Shown here one piece after another: positions 17,035 to 26,383 of a stretch of 64,000 bases of DNA. A program made the position numbers and the translations under genes. The stretch is taken from the NCBI RefSeq assembly GCF_039545035.1, contig NZ_BAABRO010000001.1:1116001-1180000 (forward strand). Direction: 5' to 3'. Within the stretch, counting starts at the first letter, position 1. Each line of letters opens with the position of its first letter. The DNA is from Novipirellula caenicola. Its GTDB lineage: Bacteria > Planctomycetota > Planctomycetia > Pirellulales > Pirellulaceae. The notes under the pieces are model-generated. The model did no database searches. It was not told the origin of the DNA and saw nothing but the letters and a program-made list of their open reading frames with translations.

Positions 17035-17742
17035 ATGCACACCCATTCCCATGAACTGACGCTCGGCGTCGCATTCTTCCTTGGCGCTTTGCATGCCTTG
17101 GAACCCGGCCACGGCAAGACCGCAATGCTGGTTTATCTGTCGGGGGAACGTCGCAGTTTTTGGCATCCCATCGCGATGGGAATCTCCAGTGGCTTGGCGC
17201 ATTCGGTTTCGCTGATCGCGATCGCAATGGCCGTTCATCTCACTCATCATCTGGTCACAGGCGATCATCATCACGATGACGAAGTCGTCACCCAATGGCT
17301 GCAGTGCATCAGTGCGGCGCTAGTGATGTGCGTGGGCATCTGGATGTTATGGGCAGCCTGGCGGTCCAAGCCGACGACGTGCGGTTGCAAGTCGCATCGC
17401 GAAGGAACTTGCGATTCCCGGCCGGTCTCCAAACCGTCGAGCTACTCGATGAGTGCGATGCTCGGTGTTGCGTTTGGTCTTTTGCCATGCCCATCGGCCT
17501 TGGCCGCGTACTTCACGAGCATGTCGACCGGATCGCCGGTCGCTGCGTACGCGGTGATCGGATTGTTCGCCACGGGGATCGCTTGCAGCCTCAGTCTTGT
17601 CGGGGTTCTGTTGCAACGTTTCGGTGGCAGCCTGATTCGCAAGGACAGCCGAATTGGAAAATTGCCGTGGCCGTACCTTCGCGCCGTCCTGATTCTGGCC
17701 GTCGGTGTTTTCTACTGCGGTCGGCTTGCGTTGGCTGCTTGA
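17035..17742 (+). CDS. NicO/RcnA-like nickel-cobalt (or related metal) transporter
   Basis: 235 residues, about six transmembrane helices. HALEPGHGKT at residues 20-29 matches the conserved first-helix motif of NicO/RcnA transporters. The loop HLTHHLVTGDHHHDDE is the His-rich region typical of RcnA-like exporters, and LGVAFGLLPCPSALAAYF is a second conserved helix. It is the intact last unit of the tandem array, keeping the same leader and start. Ni/Co export or uptake is the family expectation; direction and metal cannot be read from sequence. A hairpin at 17779-17813 follows. Confidence 0.8.
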   Translation: MHTHSHELTLGVAFFLGALHALEPGHGKTAMLVYLSGERRSFWHPIAMGISSGLAHSVSLIAIAMAVHLTHHLVTGDHHHDDEVVTQWLQCISAALVMCVGIWMLWAAWRSKPTTCGCKSHREGTCDSRPVSKPSSYSMSAMLGVAFGLLPCPSALAAYFTSMSTGSPVAAYAVIGLFATGIACSLSLVGVLLQRFGGSLIRKDSRIGKLPWPYLRAVLILAVGVFYCGRLALAA

Positions 17743-17778
17743 TCGGTACTCCGGGGAGTCGCCAGCCACAAAAAACAT

Positions 17779-17813
17779 CAACGAGAACGCAAAGGCTCCC
17801 TTTGATCTCGTTG
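17779..17813. terminator. Bidirectional hairpin between convergent transporter and MerC-like genes
   Basis: Outer arms CAACGAGA/TCTCGTTG enclose inner arms CAAAGG/CCTTTG with a 3-nt loop. AAAAAA lies upstream at 17768-17775, serving as a T-run for - strand transcripts. It lies between convergent genes, as expected for a shared terminator. Confidence 0.6.
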
Positions 17814-17860
17814 GTGCAATGAGTGGGTAATCAACCGCAAGCGACAAGTCGTATGCTGAT

Positions 17861-17884
17861 GGACTCGTCGCCTCGTCCACTACG
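17861..17884 (-). repeat. Single arm of the GTAG-type REP family
   Basis: Reads GGACTCGTCGCCTCGTCCAC then TACG, the reverse complement of the GTAGTGGACGAGG arm found repeatedly between 26.3 and 32.8 kb. The partner arm is missing here; partly self-complementary sequence (CCGCAAGCGACAAG, CTTGCGGCTTGTCGG) flanks it. Confidence 0.6.
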
Positions 17885-17947
17885 GCTTGCGGCTTGTCGG
17901 CACTACGAGTTACACAGTGATTTCGAACACGTGCCGCTCGACTTGGA

Positions 17948-18574
17948 TCACGAAAACTCGCTCCCATCGCTTCCGTTCTCGCAGCATCCGCAAAGGCACC
18001 CGTAGCGGCGGTTGAGCAAGTGGGCTGTCACCAGCAGCAAACCTCCGATCGGAGTGATCCAAGAGCCGAATGCATCCAACGGCAAAAGCGATGACAGCTG
18101 CGTTTCACTAGCAGTCACGTCCACCAAGTTTGTTGGCGGTAATGTCGCCAATCCAGTGGTACAGTGTTCGCAGCAGGCCTCGGTACAAACGACTGAGGAG
18201 CCGACTACCGTAAGATTGCCACCGGACTCACACGCCGCACAACAGTCACCTGTCATCCCGAAGGCGGCTCCGCTGATTAAGACCAGGCCGATCACGGCGA
18301 TAGCTCCGGGAAGCAATCGTTTGTGGGTTCGGAACCCAGGGATGAACGCGGCGATGGCGATCAGGAAACAAGCCAGTGCCATCCAGCGGTGAAATGCTTC
18401 ATCGGCGAGAAAACTCAAGCCCAACAGAGGCAGGTAGCCGATCACAAATGGCATCGCGGCGCAGTGGATTGCACAGCCAACGGACGCCACAACGCCAATC
18501 CAGTCTCGCCAACGCGACGGGGAGCTCGAAACGTCAGTCACCGGAGCAGGGTTCCCAGTGGTCAGCTCGATCAT
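17948..18574 (-). CDS. MerC-like membrane protein
   Basis: 208 residues. [17 protein letters not shown] (Cys34, His37, Cys38) matches the first-helix motif of MerC-family proteins; hydrophobic helices follow near 45-62, 66-83 and 90-108. After helix four there is a Cys-rich insert ([20 protein letters not shown]) and a C-terminal [10 protein letters not shown] tail, both unusual for MerC and suggestive of extra metal sites. MerC proteins move Hg(II) inward; solitary chromosomal members may handle other soft metals. The start overlaps the upstream CobW-type gene by 4 bp. Confidence 0.75.
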   Translation of the reverse strand: MIELTTGNPAPVTDVSSSPSRWRDWIGVVASVGCAIHCAAMPFVIGYLPLLGLSFLADEAFHRWMALACFLIAIAAFIPGFRTHKRLLPGAIAVIGLVLISGAAFGMTGDCCAACESGGNLTVVGSSVVCTEACCEHCTTGLATLPPTNLVDVTASETQLSSLLPLDAFGSWITPIGGLLLVTAHLLNRRYGCLCGCCENGSDGSEFS

Positions 18575-19863
18575 TGCGACACCTCCCGTGCAATAAACGA
18601 GTCGTCTGGCTGTGTTTCGTCCAAATCCGTTTCCAATTCGATCGGTGGAAGAGGATCTTCCATATCAGCCCAAAAATCGGGCCCCTGGACAAATTCAAGG
18701 TCGGTGAGCAAGCACTCGTCGAGTATCTTGGTGATTCGTTCTTGGTCCATGGCGTTACCGATGAACACCAATTCTTGGTGGCGATCGCCATGTTCGCCGA
18801 CGAATTTGGATCGAATCTCTGCAATCGAATCTTCGTCGTCAGGCCAATCTTCTTCGGGTGCCGCGGCCCACCAGAAACCGGCCGGGTTCATGCGAATCGA
18901 ACACCCCGCTTGCGACCAGTCGTAGGCCCAATCGTGTCGCGATGCGATCCACATCAATCCTTTGCTGCGAAGCACTCCGCTGAACAAGCCCTCTTCCATG
19001 TCGGCGTCGAGCGCTTTCGTCAAACGTTTGGGGTGGAACGGGCGTCGGGCTGTATAGACGAAATTCGAAATGCCATATTCTTCGGTCTCGGTTTCCTCTT
19101 CCCCGCGAGGCACCTCGAGCCATCCAGGCCGCGTCTCGGCTTCACTGAGCGAAAACAGCCCGGTTCCCATGATTTCGGACAAATCGACTCGGCTTTCGAT
19201 TGTGTTCAGAATCTTTGCGTCGGCGTTGAGTTGTCGCAAAATTCGATTGAGTTGCTCCAGGTCATACGGCGAAATCAGATCGGCTTTGTTGACAACGATA
19301 ACATTCGCAAATTCGACTTGATCGACCAACAAATCCACAATGTTGCGAGTATCGTCTTCGCCCAAGCCCAGCCGCCGATCGGTGAGATCATCCCAGGAAC
19401 CAAAGTCCTTCATGAAGTTGCCCGCATCGACCACGGTCACCATCGTGTCTAGCTCCGCGACCAAGGACAAACTATCCCCCTCTTCGTCTTCAAAAGTAAA
19501 CGTTTCGGCGACCGGCATCGGTTCCGAAATGCCGGTCGATTCGATCAGCAGGTAATCAAAGCGGCCATCGCGAGCCAATCGGCGAACTTCGACAAGCAAA
19601 TCTTCGCGAAGCGTGCAGCAGATGCAGCCGTTGGACATCTCGACGAGTTGTTCTTCGGTACGTGAGAGATTCGCGTCGCCCGATTTGACCAGCGCCGCAT
19701 CGATGTTGACTTCGCTCATGTCGTTGACGATCACCGCAACACGCAAGCCGTCGCGATTGGTCAGGATGTGATTGAGCAGCGTCGTCTTACCGGCGCCGAG
19801 GAATCCGGACAGCACAGTGACGGGAAGACGATTTGCGGTGGAAGTTTGATTGGTACGGTTCAT
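18571..19863 (-). CDS. CobW/COG0523-type metallochaperone GTPase
   Basis: 430 residues. Walker A GFLGAGKT at 20-27, the COG0523 metal motif CICC at 80-83 (within [11 protein letters not shown]), VVDAGNF, and G4 motif VVNKADL are all present; the C-terminal CobW_C domain starts around 285. These G3E GTPases deliver Zn, Co or other metals to target proteins and the family is often controlled by Zur. It is the first gene of a two-gene operon with the MerC-like gene (ATGA overlap). The metal is not known. Confidence 0.9.
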   Translation of the reverse strand: MNRTNQTSTANRLPVTVLSGFLGAGKTTLLNHILTNRDGLRVAVIVNDMSEVNIDAALVKSGDANLSRTEEQLVEMSNGCICCTLREDLLVEVRRLARDGRFDYLLIESTGISEPMPVAETFTFEDEEGDSLSLVAELDTMVTVVDAGNFMKDFGSWDDLTDRRLGLGEDDTRNIVDLLVDQVEFANVIVVNKADLISPYDLEQLNRILRQLNADAKILNTIESRVDLSEIMGTGLFSLSEAETRPGWLEVPRGEEETETEEYGISNFVYTARRPFHPKRLTKALDADMEEGLFSGVLRSKGLMWIASRHDWAYDWSQAGCSIRMNPAGFWWAAAPEEDWPDDEDSIAEIRSKFVGEHGDRHQELVFIGNAMDQERITKILDECLLTDLEFVQGPDFWADMEDPLPPIELETDLDETQPDDSFIAREVSQ

Positions 19864-20252
19864 GTTTTCACGGTTCAGTCAAGAGGTTGGCGAAGGATGG
19901 AACGCGAGGATTTTGGGCGATGGGGTGGACGATGTAATTCATGTTGGATGCGCAGACCAACGCAGGGACGAGCGAAGTGAATCGCACGCAGCAAATTCCA
20001 TGACCACGAAACACATGAGCAACCATATCGCACATGCATAGGCTATGCAAGTACTCCATAGTGAGAGTGTGACGGTGTCCTTCCAAGCTATGTGAAGAAC
20101 ACGACATTTTTGGACCGCTCTATCGGTATCTCAAGGCCATCGAGAAACGCGGATCGATCGAGAAATCAGTACTGAGGCATCCTCGGGAGGCATTTGCACA
20201 CCAACTGCAATTGCGTAGGCTGGACTGCTGAGAAAAACCGAAGTTGGTGATC
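19864..20252. promoter_or_regulatory. Upstream region of the CobW-type gene with a short palindrome
   Basis: 389 bp without a convincing gene (a 79-codon - strand frame here reads like non-coding sequence). A perfect 7-bp-arm palindrome TGCATAG-G-CTATGCA lies at 20035-20049, about 170 bp before the gene start. It might be an operator but does not match a Zur consensus I can name with confidence. Confidence 0.25.
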
Positions 20253-20444
20253 ATGTCTGGCGTTTCGAAGCCATCATGGGAAAACCTGGGCATGTTGACG
20301 GCCCCCTATTTCCTCTGTGTCGATTGCGGCTCGGTCCACTGTCTGAACGACGTCAACTTGACTGCGAGCAGCCAGCGAGACAGCGGCAAGGTCGCCGAGA
20401 TGACTGAAATTCTGCTTCGTGAGCATTGCAACGAATGCCGGTAG
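20253..20444 (+). CDS. Possible small Cys-rich protein
   Basis: 63 residues from the ATG at 20253, with CVDCGSVHC near the middle and HCNEC at the C-terminus, which could form a zinc site. No family recognised, no clear ribosome-binding site. It lies alone between the CobW operon and the secretin. Chance open frame is a serious alternative. Confidence 0.22.
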   Translation: MSGVSKPSWENLGMLTAPYFLCVDCGSVHCLNDVNLTASSQRDSGKVAEMTEILLREHCNECR

Positions 20445-20687
20445 GCCCAGACCGTGAAATGACGCCAGCCAGAGAGGCTCGTTCGTAGCGGAAACGGTCG
20501 GAATCCACTCGCACGCAACCAGTAACGATCTTCTGGGGTGACCGACCTACCACTACGGCCCCTGCAAACGCGGCTCAAGTTGTCATCCGGTTGTGCCGAT
20601 TGTAAGGATTGTCCTGTGGTCGGACCTGCCCTGCTGATTGTACGTCCGCAGTGAGCCTTCAAATGTCCCGTTCACAGAAAGTCCGCG

Positions 20688-22568
20688 ATGACAAAGCCAT
20701 CCTTGCATTGGCCAGGCTGGTATTTCCAGCAAAAACATGCATCGATCGCGGTGCTGCTGGCGTGCATTACGGTTTGCACGTCGGCGATCGGCCAAGATCC
20801 CGCGCCGAGGCGATTGCCGACGCCTGTGGCCCCTGTCATCGAGTCTGGGGAATCGGTACCTGTGCCACCTCAAGTGCGCACGGATGATATCGGTCCAGCA
20901 CTCTATCAGCCGGAATCACCCGCGGTTCCACCAGCATCGGCTGCGGCCAAACAGCGTGAAAGCCGGTTTGTTGAAGCCAAGATTGATGCTGAAATTCTGC
21001 TGCCGTTGAAGCTAGGTCGGCCACAGATTCTTCAACTTGCTGACACGCCGCTCCGGATTTATGTCCCCGACGAAGGAGTCATTCGCGCCGAGATCATCGA
21101 CCGCGAATCAGGACGCGAGCTGGCAGTGACCGGTTTGCAGCCTGGGACGACGACGTTAATGCTGTGGTTCGAAGACCAATCGAATCCAACGGGGCAAAGC
21201 ATCGTCAGTTATCTCGTTCGTGTGGATGAAGACAAACGGTCCATTGATGAGGTTGCCCGTCAACTGAACCAGCGTTTTCCGGACAGCTTTATTGAATTGA
21301 CGGATGTCAATGGACGCTTGATGGTCAGTGGCGAAGCGCGGGATGCGATCGAGATGTCACATATTCTGCAAGTGCTTGTCAGCACTCGTGGTGTGCCCGC
21401 TGGTGTGCGAAGGGTTTCCCCGGTGCAAACCGTCAGCAATGTCGTCGATTTCACTGGCAACAATACACTCGATATGGAAGCTCAGGCCGCGGACGACAGA
21501 TCGCTGCTCGACCCTGTCGCTCTGGCGCAGGCAGGCATCATCAACTTGATGCGCGTCCCCGGTGAACAGCAAGTGATGCTTCGAGTCACGGTGGCCGAAG
21601 TCAACCGCACGGCCGCGCGAAGCCTCGGACTGAATTTCACCGCCATTCAAAACAACAATCTGTTCAGCAATACGACCGGATCGATCGCAGGGAACATCCA
21701 AGCGATCCTCGATGGTGGCGACATCAGCCTGCGGATCGAGGCACTGCGGCGACTGAGTTTATCTCGCACGCTCGCCGAGCCGAACCTTGTCGCGATCAAT
21801 GGCCAAACGGCGAACTTTCAAGCTGGAGGACAGTTTCCGATTCCCGTGATCGCCTCGGGAGGCGTCGGCACGAATTTGCAAGGTGTGCAGTTCGTCCCGT
21901 TCGGCGTGCAATTGCAATTCCTTCCGGTCATTCAGGATCGTGATGTGATTCGATTGCAAATCAACGCTGACGTCAGCACGCGAGACGAATCGTTGGGGAC
22001 GAACATCGGCGGTGGCGGAGGGGGCGGGACATCGGTACCGGGACTGAACAGCCGCAATTTCTCTTCCACTGTAGAGCTGCGAAGCGGTCAGACTCTCGCC
22101 GTGGCGGGCCTTTTACAAACCAACTTCGGTGCCAGCAGTGATCGCGTCCCTTTCTTTGGCGACTTGCCGTTGATCGGACCGCTGACTGGTGCCAATCGTA
22201 CCAGTGCGTCCGAGCAAGAGTTGGTCATATTGGTGACCCCCGAGTTGGTCGCCCCCGTCGATTCGTGCGTCACGCCGGGGCTTCCAGGCAACGATGTCTA
22301 CGAGCCGACCGATGTCGAGTTCTACTTGAGCAATCGGCTTGAAAGCCGTCGATCGCGAGATTTCCGCTCGCCCGTAAGAACCGATTATCACAAGCAGCGA
22401 AGGCCCGATCTTGGTTGCCCGGATCGATTCATCATTGGCTCCAACGGCCCCACCGACCGATGTTGCAATCAACCGGTTGCCGTTCCTCATCAACCCGTTC
22501 CAACCATTGGTGAATCAATGCCAACGGTCTACTCAACACCAATGATGATCGATGAGGTGTCGCAATGA
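20688..22568 (+). CDS. cpaC: Tad pilus outer-membrane secretin (CpaC/RcpA)
   Basis: 626 residues. Signal peptide ends near residue 36 (VCTSAIGQ). The pilus-assembly N0-like domain lies near 100-180, a BON-like ring-building segment (VDEVARQLNQRFPDSFIEL) near 185-230, and the secretin core near 285-525. The core has a Gly-rich stretch and the conserved VPFFGDLPLIGPL, then ELVILVTPELV. A Pro/Arg-rich 80-residue tail follows. It would form the outer-membrane pore of the Tad machine encoded at 4.5-15.2 kb. The next gene starts in its stop codon. Confidence 0.9.
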   Translation: MTKPSLHWPGWYFQQKHASIAVLLACITVCTSAIGQDPAPRRLPTPVAPVIESGESVPVPPQVRTDDIGPALYQPESPAVPPASAAAKQRESRFVEAKIDAEILLPLKLGRPQILQLADTPLRIYVPDEGVIRAEIIDRESGRELAVTGLQPGTTTLMLWFEDQSNPTGQSIVSYLVRVDEDKRSIDEVARQLNQRFPDSFIELTDVNGRLMVSGEARDAIEMSHILQVLVSTRGVPAGVRRVSPVQTVSNVVDFTGNNTLDMEAQAADDRSLLDPVALAQAGIINLMRVPGEQQVMLRVTVAEVNRTAARSLGLNFTAIQNNNLFSNTTGSIAGNIQAILDGGDISLRIEALRRLSLSRTLAEPNLVAINGQTANFQAGGQFPIPVIASGGVGTNLQGVQFVPFGVQLQFLPVIQDRDVIRLQINADVSTRDESLGTNIGGGGGGGTSVPGLNSRNFSSTVELRSGQTLAVAGLLQTNFGASSDRVPFFGDLPLIGPLTGANRTSASEQELVILVTPELVAPVDSCVTPGLPGNDVYEPTDVEFYLSNRLESRRSRDFRSPVRTDYHKQRRPDLGCPDRFIIGSNGPTDRCCNQPVAVPHQPVPTIGESMPTVYSTPMMIDEVSQ

Positions 22569-23131
22569 GGTATCAATCCAAATTATTCGTCTCTGGTGGT
22601 TTGTTGGCGATGTTCCTCACACTAAGCGGCTGTCGTAGCGGACAAGGAATTTGCCATGTCGATCGTTGTGCCGATGTGCCGAGTGGTGCGATTCCAGCCA
22701 AGCCAGGCAGCCATCTTTGCGAGTGGCAACAAGCTCAAGTGCAATCTGCGTCGATTGACCAGGGCGTGTTTTACCAAGCTGACTTTGTTGGCAACACCGA
22801 TCAACTAAGTCCGGCAGCGGAGGTGCAGGTTGCAAGGCTTGTTGAACAAGGAGCCGTCGGGACGGTGCCCCTGATCGTTGAACCCAGCGGCGACCCTCAT
22901 CGCGATGCGGGTCGAGTCACCATGCTTGCATCCGCATTTTCCGCAGCAGGTGCAAGCATCGCTGCCGAGCAAATTCAAGTTGCCTATCCACCGGCCCTCG
23001 GCTTGGAAGGTTTTCGTGCCCAGCAGGTCGCTCGGCAAGCCAGTCGAAGCGGCAACCAAGGCGGAGGCCAGGGACAAAACGGAGGCGGTTCCATTAGCGG
23101 CAGTGGTCTCGGTGGCGGAGGCTTTTTCTAG
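22565..23131 (+). CDS. Tad-associated lipoprotein (CpaD-like position)
   Basis: 188 residues with a lipoprotein signal (MFLTLSGC; lipobox Cys near residue 20). The middle part (LIVEPSGDPHRDAGRVTMLA) recalls CpaD/OmpA-type pilotin-like proteins, where a Leu/Val-Glu-Pro-x-Gly-Asp stretch is followed by R-rich helices. The C-terminus is Gly/Gln/Ser-rich. It overlaps the secretin gene by 4 bp and tadD by 1 bp, supporting a role with the secretin. Homology to CpaD is suggestive only. Confidence 0.65.
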   Translation: MRYQSKLFVSGGLLAMFLTLSGCRSGQGICHVDRCADVPSGAIPAKPGSHLCEWQQAQVQSASIDQGVFYQADFVGNTDQLSPAAEVQVARLVEQGAVGTVPLIVEPSGDPHRDAGRVTMLASAFSAAGASIAAEQIQVAYPPALGLEGFRAQQVARQASRSGNQGGGQGQNGGGSISGSGLGGGGFF

Positions 23132-23874
23132 TGACACGAACGACACTGATCCTGTTAGCAACATTACTTGCTTGCGGATGCAGTTCGCTACACGGCGTTG
23201 CGTCATTGTCCGGATTGAAGCGAAGCGAAACAAAGTCCGAGTCAAGAAGCAAACCCGCGGAGGCTCCAATGTCTCAGCTTGGTGTCGCCTTGCCGGCAAT
23301 GAAGCCCGGTGACGACCGAGAGCTGAAGATCATCGCCGCAGAGCAGATGGCAAAACACGGCTACTGGGACGAAGCGGTTGAGCTGTATCTCGACGCCGAA
23401 TCGATCGCCCCCAAAAAACCGAAGCTGGATGCTCAACTCGCCCCTGCGCTGGCGGGTGCCGGACAATATCCGCAGTCGATCGAGCGATATCGCCGCCTCA
23501 TCAAGATCAACCCCAAGGACGCGGAACTAGCAAACAATTTCGCGTTCACGTTGATGGAATCGGGCGATCTCGTTGCGGCAGAGAGCGAGTTTCGGCGAGC
23601 GCTCACGCTCGACCCTCAATCCGAAAACGCAGCGGTCAACTTAGCGTTACTCATTGCACGACAGCAGCGTTATGACGATGCGTTGTCCGTGCTGATTCCA
23701 GCAATTGGCGAAGCTGCCGCTCACCACAACCTAGGCGTTATCGCGATCGAGGTGGGCGATGAGCATTCCGCCAGGCATCACTTTGCTAAAGCCGCATCGT
23801 TACCGGGTGCCCCTAAAGCGACGCAAGAATTTATCGCCGCAATCTCAAAGTCCTCGATGACGACTGTGAAGTGA
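23131..23874 (+). CDS. tadD: TadD-like TPR lipoprotein
   Basis: 247 residues starting at GTG 23131, which shares its G with the preceding TAG. Lipobox LLACGC near residues 12-15. Several TPR units fill residues 65-235 (YWDEAVELYLDAESIAPKKP, YPQSIERYRRLIKINPKDAE, DLVAAESEFRRALTLDPQSE). TadD-type TPR lipoproteins assist secretin assembly. It is the last gene of the second tad block. Confidence 0.85.
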   Translation: MTRTTLILLATLLACGCSSLHGVASLSGLKRSETKSESRSKPAEAPMSQLGVALPAMKPGDDRELKIIAAEQMAKHGYWDEAVELYLDAESIAPKKPKLDAQLAPALAGAGQYPQSIERYRRLIKINPKDAELANNFAFTLMESGDLVAAESEFRRALTLDPQSENAAVNLALLIARQQRYDDALSVLIPAIGEAAAHHNLGVIAIEVGDEHSARHHFAKAASLPGAPKATQEFIAAISKSSMTTVK

Positions 23875-24075
23875 AGCAATCGGCTTCACGTGGGCCAGTT
23901 AGTGCTTTCTGCTCCAGCCCCCCTGCCACTCCACCCTTGAATCACAAGGAATGGCATTCCGAAGCTGGCGTGATGCTTGCGAACGAGTTCCCGAAGGCGG
24001 GCTCGATCGGTGATCCAGCTGATCATCGTCGATAAAAACCACGATCACAGTTGCATTCACGATGACGCTTCCGCG

Positions 24076-24783
24076 TTAACGTTTGGAAAGAAGTCGATTG
24101 CCAAAGTTCTGGATATCGGGATTGGAATTTTTTGATTCGACCAGGTCGTTACGAATGAGCTCGTGCAAAGTCTTGGCTTTCAAGCAGTCATTGAACCTAT
24201 CCGTGTGAGCCAACTCGTCAGCATTCGTTGCGGTTACTAAGAATTTAAAGGTGTCGGGATCGCATCGGTTGAGCCGGACAAGCAATACCATGATTCCAAC
24301 GGCGAAATAGGGACGGTCCCAATCTCCGAGCGAGCGAGTCTGCATGCACCAGCAAAGAAACTTCAGCACCGCGATTGAAGTTTTTTCTCCGAGCTTGATC
24401 GCGCTATCAATGAGCTGAACGGTCGTCGAATCTTCCCCTGTAAAATATCCTTCATTCGCTGGCTCGGCCGCAGCTCGCAATAGCGTCCCACACGCGAATA
24501 ATCGCATCCAATGCCCTCGATCACCTGTCGATCCGGGTGACCAAGTCGGGTCTTCCGGTTCTGACCAACGGATCAACTCGAGAACCTCCTTTGGTTCCCA
24601 ACGCATCGGTGCGAGAATCTTGCCACTTCGGATCGCTGTTAGCTGTTCCAGATGCTCGTCAAAATCCTGTCCGTAGTCAGCTGCAGCAATCTCACGACGC
24701 ATCGCATCATCGACATGCGACGAAGCGATTCGAAGCAATTCAGTACTGGAAGGTTCGTGCTGGTCCAAGAGTTGGCTTGACAC
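24076..24783 (-). CDS. Hypothetical protein
   Basis: 235 residues from a GTG at 24783 (preceded by GGTGG); the frame is open to 24918 but the added N-terminus reads like non-coding sequence. The protein is largely helical and soluble, with no signal peptide. It has WEPKEVLELIRWSEPEDP and a GDWDRPYFAVGIMVLLVRL segment. I do not recognise a family. It follows the tad block on the opposite strand. Confidence 0.6.
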   Translation of the reverse strand: MSSQLLDQHEPSSTELLRIASSHVDDAMRREIAAADYGQDFDEHLEQLTAIRSGKILAPMRWEPKEVLELIRWSEPEDPTWSPGSTGDRGHWMRLFACGTLLRAAAEPANEGYFTGEDSTTVQLIDSAIKLGEKTSIAVLKFLCWCMQTRSLGDWDRPYFAVGIMVLLVRLNRCDPDTFKFLVTATNADELAHTDRFNDCLKAKTLHELIRNDLVESKNSNPDIQNFGNRLLSKR

Positions 24784-24947
24784 TAAGTTACCACCTGTGC
24801 AACGGTCTGGGGGCGTTCTGGTAGCGATTGCTAAATTTGGCAAACGGAATCTACGCGATTTACGGCAACGGTCATCCAACACCGCTCCGGAGCAAAGCGA
24901 CAAAAAGCGGCCGACCACAGTTGCAAGGCTTTGTCGCCCGACTCATT

Positions 24948-25238
24948 TCATCCTGGATGATTCTGGATGGCGTAGTTTGAAACGGCACTCACAATCGCCG
25001 CCGCGTCGCAATCGTACAAGTCAACACCGCCAAACGTCTTCATCTCGATGACAGCCGCATTGCCGAGTGAGCCGTGAAAGATGACGGGAGTCTCTGGATT
25101 AAATTCCGGCGGCTCATGCAGCCACCATTCATCCTGCGAATCGACAATTCGGTGCCCCGCATCGGAAATGGCCTCTCGCAACCTCCCGTGGGAATTCGGG
25201 AACACGTCCGATTCAAGAATCCAGGTTACCGAGGTCAT
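24948..25238 (-). pseudogene. Fragment resembling the N-terminus of a DUF4343-type ATP-grasp protein
   Basis: 96 residues from the ATG at 25238. The sequence MTSVTWILESDVFPNSHGRL, followed by a DAGH/VIFHGSLGNAA pattern, resembles the N-terminal strand-helix region of DUF4343 ATP-grasp proteins (usually about 230-300 residues). The C-terminal ATP-grasp catalytic part is absent, and after IEMKTFGGVDLYDCDAAAIV the frame stops. It is probably a truncated remnant; a short stand-alone protein cannot be excluded. Confidence 0.5.
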
Positions 25239-25467
25239 GATGTTTGATCTTGTTTGTATTTTCGCCGAAGCTGCAAAGTTTTCGTCAATTGATTGACTGG
25301 CGACGACCGAGCAGGGTTCGCGCGGAACAGGTTCCTGGCGTCGCCCTAGCAAACGACGGGCATGGGCTCACTTACGAAAGAAGCCAACACGTTGACGGCC
25401 AACCCGCTAACCTGTACCAAGAACGCCGGAAACCGCAATCAATCATTCCTGCTTCATCCCCACGCCT

Positions 25468-26346
25468 TCATTCATTGATTATGACGTCGAACTTACCACC
25501 ACTTCGTACATAGAGAATGCACTCCGCCTCGCCTGTGGTTGAAATCTGATGTAAAAACTTTTCGCGAGAGCTGAAATAGCTGCCCGGCGTCATCGTCTTC
25601 CTGTCGGTCTTGTCATCGATTCGGTACTTGGCTTGACCCGCGATCACGACGGCGCGAAGGTTTGAATTGTCGCTGCGAATGTTTCCGCTGAATCCGGCTG
25701 GTAGCTTCACCAGTGTGCCGTTGGCTTGGTCTGACTGCGGGTTGCCCCACAGAAATGCGACCTGAGGTTCCTTACCAGAGGCCGACTCCGCAGACGACTG
25801 GATCCACGTGGTGCTGGCGGCGCCGAGCCACACCATGTTCGAGGCGTCGACGTTGACGGGGCGTTCACCGTTGTCGAAAGCCTCGTCGGTCGGCATGACA
25901 AGGTAGGGGCCTTTGTCGATCTCGATGTATGCGATTGTCGTTCCTCGGGCAGCCGTGATGTGGGGTTCACCGGCTGGCTGGGTCCAGAAAGACCCCGCGG
26001 GCATCCACATCGGTTCTGCTGCCGGATCATCGTTGTGAACGCCGCCAGCGATCACAACGCCTCGGTAAGTGACATTGTGAATGTGAGGCGGTGAGGAAAA
26101 TCCGTCCACGAATTTTACGAGAAACCCCGTGGCCTGCGTCCCTGATCGGTCGCCCCAAAGCGTTGCCGCTTGCGGACTGGCGTCTCCCCGAGCCGGGTTG
26201 AGCTGCGTCCACTCGACTTCCGAAGCCAAGACCATGTCAGACGTTGACTTGGTTGCTTGCTCTTGAGCGACGCCCTCGGATGCGGCTGCAAAAAAGCCGA
26301 CGGCAAACGCGAGCAGTAGGAAAGCTTTGGGAAGGGAATAAATCAT
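25468..26346 (-). CDS. Secreted DUF4437-type double cupin
   Basis: 292 residues with a signal peptide ([20 protein letters not shown]). Two similar cupin halves: residues 40-160 ([37 protein letters not shown]) and 175-285 ([32 protein letters not shown]). The first half keeps the His pair PHIHN of metal-binding cupins; the second half lacks it. This matches DUF4437 proteins of unknown activity. It is the last gene of a - strand run of oxidoreductases. Confidence 0.8.
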   Translation of the reverse strand: MIYSLPKAFLLLAFAVGFFAAASEGVAQEQATKSTSDMVLASEVEWTQLNPARGDASPQAATLWGDRSGTQATGFLVKFVDGFSSPPHIHNVTYRGVVIAGGVHNDDPAAEPMWMPAGSFWTQPAGEPHITAARGTTIAYIEIDKGPYLVMPTDEAFDNGERPVNVDASNMVWLGAASTTWIQSSAESASGKEPQVAFLWGNPQSDQANGTLVKLPAGFSGNIRSDNSNLRAVVIAGQAKYRIDDKTDRKTMTPGSYFSSREKFLHQISTTGEAECILYVRSGGKFDVIINE

Positions 26347-26383
26347 TGGTTGAAGCTTAGTGGATATTCATTTTTGGGGTTGC

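Larger units (their letters stand above)
15576..17134 (+). repeat. Six-unit tandem array of the DUF192-tail/transporter-head junction with embedded palindromes
   Basis: Six units start their transporter ATG at 15623, 15901, 16179, 16478, 16756 and 17035, so the period is 278, 278, 299, 278 and 279 bp. Each unit holds about 47 bp of the DUF192 3' end (beginning GTCAGCGGTATCGAAGA), the first 33-34 codons of the transporter, and in units 1-5 about 140 bp with a perfect or near-perfect 25-bp-arm palindrome separated by about 21 bp. The sixth unit lacks the insert and runs on into the intact transporter. The simplest history is insertion of a palindromic element into the gene, then tandem duplication upstream of a preserved intact copy. 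Confidence 0.9.

Noticed and set aside
15576-17134. CRISPR array
   Set aside because: The units are about 278 bp long and contain coding sequence and palindromes; there are no short repeats with unique spacers and no cas genes.
17347-17967. 206-codon - strand frame over the transporter
   Set aside because: Antisense to the intact NicO-type gene, no motif, low-complexity basic composition.
18376-19452. 358-codon + strand frame
   Set aside because: It is antisense to the well-supported CobW-type gene and has no recognisable domain; high-GC shadow frame.
17948-19863. Mercury-resistance (mer) operon
   Set aside because: No merA, merP, merT or merR is present; only a MerC-like protein with a CobW-type partner.
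19868-20107. 79-codon - strand frame upstream of the CobW-type gene
   Set aside because: Composition unlike neighbouring proteins; it occupies the expected promoter region.
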